Below are positions 58,435 through 64,000 of a stretch of 64,000 bases of DNA, in pieces (the stretch's first letter is position 1; each line of letters opens with the position of its first letter). The notes below the pieces were generated by a model. It ran no database searches, was not told the origin of the DNA, and saw only the letters and a program-made list of their open reading frames with translations. Source of the stretch: Bordetella parapertussis (GTDB taxonomy: Bacteria; Pseudomonadota; Gammaproteobacteria; Burkholderiales; SG8-41); assembly GCA_945906815.1 (NCBI GenBank), contig CAMDRT010000008.1, forward strand, positions 1 to 64,000, given 5' to 3'. The translations under genes were made by a program, and so were the position numbers.

Positions 58435-59127
58435 TTACTTCATCGGGGAAAAAGCAGTGGGCCGCAGTATGGTGGTAGTCACCTGCTGCACGATGGGGCC
58501 GTTCTTCTCGCTCTCGCCGAACACGCGGGCGCGATCGGGGTCCTTGGCGAAGGTGTCAAACTTCGCCACGCGCTCATTCATGCTCTCCCACGCCAGCATG
58601 TAAATAAGCTGGTGATCGTTGCCACCGATGCGGTTTTGCCAGTAGCCCACCTGCCGGAAGCCGTGCTGTTTAAACGCCTGGCAGGTGAAACCACCAAAGC
58701 GGTCGGTGATGTTGACGATCTTCTGCGGCATCGCCTGGTACTCGCGCAGTTCGAAGAAGTACGGGTCGCGGGTGGAGGCGTCCGGCCCATAAGCTTCCCC
58801 CTGATCGATCTGCGAGTACGCGGTCGGTTCCATCAACTGGTTGTAGACGCGGTTCACCAGCGGGCCGTCCTTCTCGGTCTCCGCCCACTTCTGAATGCGC
58901 TCGGGATCGGCGCGCCACACAGCATTCTTCCTGGCACGCTCTTCATAGCTCTCCCAGCCCCAGATGTAGACGATCTGGTTGCTCTTCTCACCCAGCATGG
59001 GCGTCCAAAAACCAATCAGGCGAAAACCAAACGCCTTCCACTTGTGGACGGTGAAGCTGCCAAAGCGGTCAAGCAATGCCGGCAGTTTGCCGGGGGCCAC
59101 ATCGTAGCGACGCAATTCGTAGAGCAT
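58435..59127 (-). CDS. Tandem NIPSNAP-domain protein
   Basis: A 230-residue protein made of two similar ferredoxin-like NIPSNAP domains. Domain 1 begins YELRRYDVAPGKLPALLDRF and domain 2 begins FELREYQAMPQKIVNITDRF; both end with an ESxxER helix and an F/Y-rich strand (WESYEERARKN, WESMNERVAKF). The ATG at 59127 starts directly at domain 1. NIPSNAP proteins are frequent in such clusters but their role is not established. It is operonic with the Bug genes on either side. Confidence 0.83.
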   Translation of the reverse strand: MLYELRRYDVAPGKLPALLDRFGSFTVHKWKAFGFRLIGFWTPMLGEKSNQIVYIWGWESYEERARKNAVWRADPERIQKWAETEKDGPLVNRVYNQLMEPTAYSQIDQGEAYGPDASTRDPYFFELREYQAMPQKIVNITDRFGGFTCQAFKQHGFRQVGYWQNRIGGNDHQLIYMLAWESMNERVAKFDTFAKDPDRARVFGESEKNGPIVQQVTTTILRPTAFSPMK

Positions 59128-59230
59128 GGCACACCTCACATGGAAATTTTCAGGGGCAGAAACTATAGCACGCAGCGGCGCGCGGTCTATCGGCTGTCGT
59201 TCGGAGTAGCGCCGTCTGGCACACCGCGAC

Positions 59231-60205
59231 TCAACGGGCGGCCGGCACCGGCTTGAGTGTCTTGATCCAGCGTTCGACTTCCGCGCGGATGTGCGCGTCG
59301 GCCTGTTGCGGCGTTGTCGGCGTGGGTTCGGCGCCCAGGCTGACATAGCGTTCCTTCGTTTCTGCGTGATTGAGCGCGGCGGTGACCGCGCCGTTGAGCG
59401 CAGCCATGACCGGACGCGGCATGCCAGCGGGGGCAATCATTGCTTGCCACAGATAAAACTCGAAACGCGGCAGCGCGCTCTCGGCGATGGTGGGTACCTC
59501 GGGGGCGACGGGGCTGCGCTCACGGCCGGAGATGCCCAACGCGCGCACCCGCCCGGCCTTGACCTGCGGCAGCGAGGCTGCGGTCGACAGAAAAATCATC
59601 GGTATCTGCCCACCCATGGTGTCAGACATGGCCTGGCCACCCCCCTTGTAGGCGACATGTACCAAGTCGATGCCCGCCATGGATTTGAACAGCTCGGCAA
59701 TCAGATACATGGTACTGCCGAGTCCGGCCGACCCGTAGTTGTATTTGCCGGGATTCGCCTTGGCGAGTGCGATCAACTCCTTCACCGATTGCGCCGGCAA
59801 CGTCGGGGTCACCAGAAGGAACATGGGAATCCGCACCAGCAGGCTCACCCCCGCTATGTCTTTCAGGGTGTCATAGGGCATCTTGTCGTTCAGCGCCGGG
59901 TTCGCGCCATGCGCCACATCGACCACCATGATGGTATGGCCGTCGGGTGCCGCGCGTGCCAGCAGCGCGGTCGCGATCATGCCGCTCGCCCCCGGCCGGT
60001 TGTCCACAATGACCTGCTGACCGAGGCTGTCGATCAGTTTCGGCGCCAGCATCCGTGCACTGATATCGGTGGCCCCTCCCGGCGGAAAGGACACCAGCAG
60101 TCGCAACGGCCGCGTCGCATACGACTGTGCGGACGCAAGACCGGCCGTGAACGCGGGAACAGCAAATGCAAAATAGAGGGTCAGCAGTATGGGGTGAGAT
60201 TTCAT
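59231..60205 (-). CDS. Bug/TctC-family periplasmic solute-binding protein
   Basis: A 324-residue periplasmic binding protein with signal peptide (HPILLTLYFAFAVPAFTAGL), YATRPLRLLVSFPPGGATD, VIVDNRPGASGMIATALLA and APDGHTIMVVD. It is 34 bp downstream of the NHL-repeat gene and upstream of the NIPSNAP gene on the same strand. This and the next Bug gene are separated only by the NIPSNAP gene. Confidence 0.88.
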   Translation of the reverse strand: MKSHPILLTLYFAFAVPAFTAGLASAQSYATRPLRLLVSFPPGGATDISARMLAPKLIDSLGQQVIVDNRPGASGMIATALLARAAPDGHTIMVVDVAHGANPALNDKMPYDTLKDIAGVSLLVRIPMFLLVTPTLPAQSVKELIALAKANPGKYNYGSAGLGSTMYLIAELFKSMAGIDLVHVAYKGGGQAMSDTMGGQIPMIFLSTAASLPQVKAGRVRALGISGRERSPVAPEVPTIAESALPRFEFYLWQAMIAPAGMPRPVMAALNGAVTAALNHAETKERYVSLGAEPTPTTPQQADAHIRAEVERWIKTLKPVPAAR

Positions 60206-60239
60206 GGCGCAGGCACCTTATCGACGTTGTACAAGCCGC

Positions 60240-61115
60240 TCAGTTTACGCGGACAAATTTGTCTACGCTCCGATCCACGGTCAGCCCGGCATAAATATCG
60301 CCGCGCGAATCGACACCCACGCCGTGAACATGGCGGCTTTCGAGACGGGTAAGCACCTTACCTTCAGCATTGCGCACGCAGATATAGGCCGGCTTGTCGT
60401 CATACTCCTGCTCGGCTATGTAGAACAAGCCGTCCTTGCCCAGCGTGACGTCGTTGGGGCCGCCCATACCGGTCCACATACCCAGGAGTTCACCCTCCGG
60501 CGATAGTATTTTTATACGCCGGTTAGCGCGATCGGCGACGTAGAGCTTGCCGTCAGGGTCGATCGCGATACTGTGCGGCAGGTGGTACTGATCATCCGCC
60601 TTGCCCGGCGTACCCCATGATGCCTTGTGCTGGCCATCGCGCGTAAAGCGATGCACGCAACTGTTGCGGTAACCGTCGGTCACGTAAATGTCGCCGTTGG
60701 GATGCGGCATCATCTCGGTGGGATGATTGAACGGGCCGCCTGCACGCTCCGCCAGCCAAGGCGACCCTTTGCAGCCGGTATCGGAATGCACGCCACGTTT
60801 GCCCAGCACCAGCAGCGGTTTACCGTCCAGCGTAAACGACACCGCGACCGAGTCGGGGCGATCGGTGGTGTACACAATATCATCGACGATTTTCAGGCCA
60901 TGCGCTTCTTTTACCGCGCCGATGCCCCAGCAGCCCAGGTAGTTGCCGTCGCGGTCGAAGACCACCACCGGCGGATCCTTGCGCTGGAAAACGTAGACGC
61001 GATCCTGCGAGTCAGTCGCCACTCGGCTGACCACGCCTAGAGATTCGCCCTTGGGCATCTTGGGCCAATCGCGGACCCGTTCATAGGTGTACGTGCCGCT
61101 GCCTGCTGGTGCCAT
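60240..61115 (-). CDS. NHL-repeat six-bladed beta-propeller protein (second copy)
   Basis: A 291-residue NHL-repeat protein paralogous to 8141-9109, with blades such as DSQDRVYVFQRKDPPVVVF, NGDIYVTDGYRNSCVHRF and DGKLYVADRANRRIKIL. The ATG at 61115 is preceded by CGGAGGAAAC. It heads an operon with Bug, NIPSNAP and Bug genes. No signal peptide is seen. It has the shape of the peptidyl-alpha-hydroxyglycine lyase-type propellers, function unknown. Confidence 0.8.
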   Translation of the reverse strand: MAPAGSGTYTYERVRDWPKMPKGESLGVVSRVATDSQDRVYVFQRKDPPVVVFDRDGNYLGCWGIGAVKEAHGLKIVDDIVYTTDRPDSVAVSFTLDGKPLLVLGKRGVHSDTGCKGSPWLAERAGGPFNHPTEMMPHPNGDIYVTDGYRNSCVHRFTRDGQHKASWGTPGKADDQYHLPHSIAIDPDGKLYVADRANRRIKILSPEGELLGMWTGMGGPNDVTLGKDGLFYIAEQEYDDKPAYICVRNAEGKVLTRLESRHVHGVGVDSRGDIYAGLTVDRSVDKFVRVN

Positions 61116-61351
61116 GGTTTGTTTCCTCCGGGGTTGCGCTGGTGTGTAGTGACGACGCCGACACATATTACGCCCAAGCGGGCGGCAAGTGATAACACTT
61201 GCACCGCGCTACCCTATTGTCATCGTCTGCACCTGCGCGCGCGGTTGACGGGTCACCGTGCCGGCGCTACATTGTTCTATCGTGAAACATGGTGCTTAAA
61301 AGATTTATACGAAAATCGAATTTGAAGTTCTTTTCCCTGGAGGATACGGCG

Positions 61352-62398
61352 ATGGAGTTCGGCATTTTCAATTTGATGGGGGCGCGCGAAGCGGACAAGC
61401 CAACGGCGCAAGTGTTTGGTGAAGTCGCCGAGCAGACCCAGCTGGCCGACGAGCTCGGCTACACGATCGCCTGGTTTGCCGAGCACCATTTCTCGAATTA
61501 TTGCCTGTGCGCATCGCCACTGATGATGGTGGCGCATTGTGCTGCAACCACCAAAAAAATCCGGCTCGGCACTGCGGTGGTGGTGTTGCCCTTGTATAAC
61601 CCGGTGCGGCTTGCCGCCGAAATCGCCACCGCGGATGCGATATCAAATGGCCGGCTGATGCTCGGCATAGGCGCCGGCTATCAGCCCTACGAATTCGAGC
61701 GCTTCGGCGTTGACCTCGCCCACAACCTCACAATGACCGACGAATTCTGCGACATCCTCGATCTCGCTTTCAGCCGGGATTTTTTCAGCTACAACGGCAA
61801 GCACTACCAGATACCGGACACGCATATCTCGGCCCGCCCCGTGCAAAACCCGCTGCCGATCTACGTCGCCGGCCATGCCCCGCCGCTGTTCCGCGCCGCC
61901 GCGCGCCACGGCTATCGGGTACTGACGTCGGGCCGGCTGGGAGGCCCCCCATTGCTGGCCGGGCAATATGCCGACCTGGCCGCCGCGTTTGCCGCAGAGA
62001 ACGTGCCGGTGTCGCAAGCACATATGACGGTCAACCGCTTCGCCCACATCACCGGCAGCCGCGAAGCAGGGATGCGCTTTGCCGAGAATGCGCGCTATCA
62101 ATCGCGACTCGCCTCGAGCTTGCGGCGCAGGAAGGAAGTCATGCAAGGCGCAGTTTTGGTCGATGTGCCGTTTCCCGACGAGCCGTCGCTAGAAACCATC
62201 CACAATGATCTGCTGATCGGCGATGTCGAAACCGTCGCCGAAAAGCTGGTCGCCGAGATCCGCGCGGGCCAACCGGTGCATGTGTGCTTTTCGTTCAAGG
62301 TCGGCAACACGCCGCACAAGGCGGCGATGCGCTCGATGGAACTGATGATCGGCGAGGTCAAGCCGAGGGTCGAGAAGGCGCTCGGAACGCTCGCATAA
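61352..62398 (+). CDS. Luciferase-like (LLM) flavin-dependent monooxygenase
   Basis: A 348-residue bacterial-luciferase-fold enzyme using reduced FMN or F420. The N-terminal MEFGIFNLMG strand, LGYTIAWFAEHHFSNYCLC, KIRLGTAVVVLPLYNPVRL and AEIATADAISNGRLMLGIGA are family landmarks. A GGAGG site lies eight bases before ATG 61352. It is divergent from the NHL operon and convergent with the TauD gene. Substrate unknown. Confidence 0.87.
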   Translation: MEFGIFNLMGAREADKPTAQVFGEVAEQTQLADELGYTIAWFAEHHFSNYCLCASPLMMVAHCAATTKKIRLGTAVVVLPLYNPVRLAAEIATADAISNGRLMLGIGAGYQPYEFERFGVDLAHNLTMTDEFCDILDLAFSRDFFSYNGKHYQIPDTHISARPVQNPLPIYVAGHAPPLFRAAARHGYRVLTSGRLGGPPLLAGQYADLAAAFAAENVPVSQAHMTVNRFAHITGSREAGMRFAENARYQSRLASSLRRRKEVMQGAVLVDVPFPDEPSLETIHNDLLIGDVETVAEKLVAEIRAGQPVHVCFSFKVGNTPHKAAMRSMELMIGEVKPRVEKALGTLA

Positions 62399-62409
62399 AT
62401 GCATAAGCT

Positions 62410-63243
62410 CTAAAACGGCACTTCCCCGCGCACCAGCACGCGGTAGAGCAGACGAAACTCGTCCGGGTCGTAATCGAAATGCGCGCGGTGCATGGCCGCG
62501 CGATTGTCCCAGATCAGCATATCGCCCTTGCGCCAGCGGTGGCGGTAGATGAACTCGTCCTTCACCGTCCGTTCCAGCAGATCGTCGAGCAACGCCTGTG
62601 TATCCGCGGCGCTCATGCCGACGATGTTCTCGGTTTTCACCGGATGAAAGTACAGCGCTTTCATGCCGTTGTCGGTATTGGTGCGCACCAGCGGTTGCAG
62701 CACCGGCTCAGGCTTTTTCTCGACCTGCGCATCGGCGGACTGCCCGGAATAGCGCGCGGAGGCACTACCCTGAAACACATTCACCGTCTTCATCCCCTGT
62801 ATTTTCTGCCGTATGGCGTCGGGCAATGCGTCGTAGCCGGCACGCATGTTCACCACCGCGGTGTCGCCGCCTTTTGACGGCAGCGCTACGGCGTAAAGGC
62901 TGGTGTTTTTCGGCGGGCGCAGGTGATTGGTGTGGTCGGTGTGCCAGCCGGCGCCATGCTTCACGCGCTTGCCGGACTTATCCTGATGGCGGTTCGATAC
63001 CTCGTGCACCAGCGGGCAACCGGGTAGCGCGTACTGCGTGAAGTGCTGCTCCATCGGTTCGCCGAACAGGGACACCGCCGCGAGATATTGCTCAGGCGTG
63101 AAATCCTGATCGCGAATGACCAAGGCCACATGCTCGACCACGGCCGCATTAAGATTGCGGCGCGTCTGCGCATCGACCGGCTGGCGCAGATCGATGCCGT
63201 TCACCTCCGCGCCGATATGCGCAGAAAGCGGTGTCACCTGCAT
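62410..63243 (-). CDS. TauD/TfdA-family Fe(II)/2-oxoglutarate dioxygenase
   Basis: A 277-residue dioxygenase. The iron ligands are H and D in GWHTDHTNHLRPP and the distal His in NRAAMHRAHFDYD; the 2-oxoglutarate Arg is in DEFRLLYRVLVRG. The N-terminus HIGAEVNGIDLRQP is typical of TfdA-like enzymes acting on aryloxy- or alkyl-acid and sulfonate substrates. ATG 63243 follows AGGAG by eight bases. It is 20 bp downstream of the cupin gene. Confidence 0.88.
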   Translation of the reverse strand: MQVTPLSAHIGAEVNGIDLRQPVDAQTRRNLNAAVVEHVALVIRDQDFTPEQYLAAVSLFGEPMEQHFTQYALPGCPLVHEVSNRHQDKSGKRVKHGAGWHTDHTNHLRPPKNTSLYAVALPSKGGDTAVVNMRAGYDALPDAIRQKIQGMKTVNVFQGSASARYSGQSADAQVEKKPEPVLQPLVRTNTDNGMKALYFHPVKTENIVGMSAADTQALLDDLLERTVKDEFIYRHRWRKGDMLIWDNRAAMHRAHFDYDPDEFRLLYRVLVRGEVPF

Positions 63244-63263
63244 GGCTATCACTCCTGTGAGAA

Positions 63264-64000
63264 TTATCCCGCAAACGCAAACCGCGTGTCCTGCACCGTC
63301 ACGATACGCGCGCCCTTGGTGCCCGCAATAATGCCATGCGATACCTGCGGCGGCACATGCATCACAAAGCGCTCGCGCACCCGCTGTGAGTTGCCCGCAA
63401 CATAGGCATGCACATCGCCTTCGGCCACCAGTGTGAACTGCTCGTTGTCATGCCCATGCGTGGGCAGTGTAGCGCCGGGCGCAAGTTCAAGCACTGCCAC
63501 TTGCAGTTTTTCGCTGATCAACAAGCCGCCCTTCACGCCGCCGGCCAACTGCAATCCCGCCACCATACGTGCGCTGGCAACGCGACCGGCCTTTTCAGCA
63601 AGATCATTAATATCATAGATATAACGCGTCTTTTCTCCTACAGGATCCGTGCCTGATGCGGCCATCATCTGCGCTGTGGTTGGTTTCGCTTCATGCGCGC
63701 GCTTGCCGAAACCCGGCAAAAAAAACGGGCCGTCATACTTGCCATCGAGCGGCGGCCCGGTGATGCCGTGGCGCGTGTCTTTCATGGCAAAGAACAGCAG
63801 GTCTTCGTCGGGACACGCCTGCCCTGTATGCACCGACATCGACGGCGTGTGTACCAGCATGCCCTTGCTGCCGAAGGTTTGTTTTTCGTTATCGATATCC
63901 GACACCATCACACCTTGCAGGATGTAATTGAACTGCTCGTTCGGATGCGTGTGCGCCTTGGCACCGGAACCGGCGGCCTGCCCCGCCAGCGCCACCGCGA
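63264..64000 (-). CDS. Bicupin protein, 5' end outside window
   Basis: At least 243 residues with two cupin domains. Domain 1 has AHTHPNEQFNYILQGVM, and domain 2 has LPTHGHDNEQFTLVAEGDV and PPQVSHGIIAGTKG, each with the His/His/Glu/His metal set. The stop is at 63264. The frame is open to the window edge and the real start lies beyond it. It precedes the TauD gene by 20 bp and is co-transcribed with it. Dioxygenase, such as gentisate-type, or isomerase are possible roles. Confidence 0.82.
   Translation of the reverse strand, partial: AVALAGQAAGSGAKAHTHPNEQFNYILQGVMVSDIDNEKQTFGSKGMLVHTPSMSVHTGQACPDEDLLFFAMKDTRHGITGPPLDGKYDGPFFLPGFGKRAHEAKPTTAQMMAASGTDPVGEKTRYIYDINDLAEKAGRVASARMVAGLQLAGGVKGGLLISEKLQVAVLELAPGATLPTHGHDNEQFTLVAEGDVHAYVAGNSQRVRERFVMHVPPQVSHGIIAGTKGARIVTVQDTRFAFAG

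Noticed and set aside
59291..60352. 353-codon open frame on the plus strand
   Set aside because: It is antisense to a complete Bug gene with all family motifs; no independent support.
1..64000. Reverse transcriptase, DGR accessory gene, CRISPR array, tRNA or rRNA genes
   Set aside because: Read through for RT motifs, regularly spaced repeats and tRNA-like cloverleaf ends, none of which I could recognise on either strand.

Overview
The window looks like a GC-rich chromosomal segment of a betaproteobacterium, probably Burkholderiales or an uncultured relative. This rests on seven complete Bug/TctC-type periplasmic binding proteins, three CaiB/BaiF CoA-transferases, MmgE/PrpD, HyuA and LigB-like proteins, GC-rich codon use, and REP-like and MITE-like repeats. 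No rRNA, tRNA, CRISPR array or replication origin was seen.

Layout. Positions 1-5.6 kb are a scrap zone: an IS1634-like transposase cut by the window edge, a gspE/pilB-type ATPase gene that has lost its 5' end next to the IS, an orphan DUF1778 antitoxin, an MntA-HepT pair, a CHAT-domain tail, a small secreted protein and a Phd/VapC pair. Positions 5.8-13.7 kb hold hyuA, an NHL beta-propeller, MmgE/PrpD, an SRPBCC protein, a 251-bp inverted-repeat element, and a YeiH-like transporter / 40-residue membrane peptide / universal stress protein operon. Positions 13.8-18.5 kb hold glyoxalase II, a PIN toxin cassette bracketed by copies of the gloB 3' end, an HtrA-like protease fused to an FGE-sulfatase domain, and mazEF.

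Positions 18.5-34.7 kb carry catabolic genes: two LigB-type dioxygenases, a cupin, a VOC protein, a hydroxyacid dehydrogenase, a CoA-transferase, an enolase-superfamily enzyme, Bug proteins, a GMC dehydrogenase with its small subunit, a Rieske oxygenase and a metallo-beta-lactamase-fold hydrolase. Within this lies a second toxin-antitoxin cassette bracketed by copies of a gene 3' end, here of a Bug gene. Positions 34.8-35.9 kb hold vapB, a broken vapC and mqsRA. Positions 36.1-44.4 kb are a long plus-strand operon-like run: SDR, alpha/beta hydrolase, Bug, esterase, CoA-transferase, amidohydrolase, CMD-like protein, SDR and a second FGE-domain protein. Positions 44.5-64 kb continue with an acyl-CoA-dehydrogenase-like enzyme, an MDR reductase, a DUF35-thiolase pair, more CoA-transferase, Bug and amidohydrolase genes, relB-yafQ, Fe-ADH plus an FMN dehydrogenase, NIPSNAP, a luciferase-like enzyme, TauD and a cupin.

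The metabolic genes fit uptake and oxidative or CoA-linked breakdown of organic or aromatic acids, but no single pathway can be closed from sequence alone. Two observations stand out. First, the two FGE-domain proteins are similar along their length but differ sharply in a 24-codon stretch at the C-terminus, at positions resembling the AAC-derived codons of diversity-generating retroelement targets; no reverse transcriptase or template repeat was seen here. Second, two toxin-antitoxin cassettes each sit between a gene's 3' end and a second copy of that 3' end, suggesting insertion with duplication of the gene tail.
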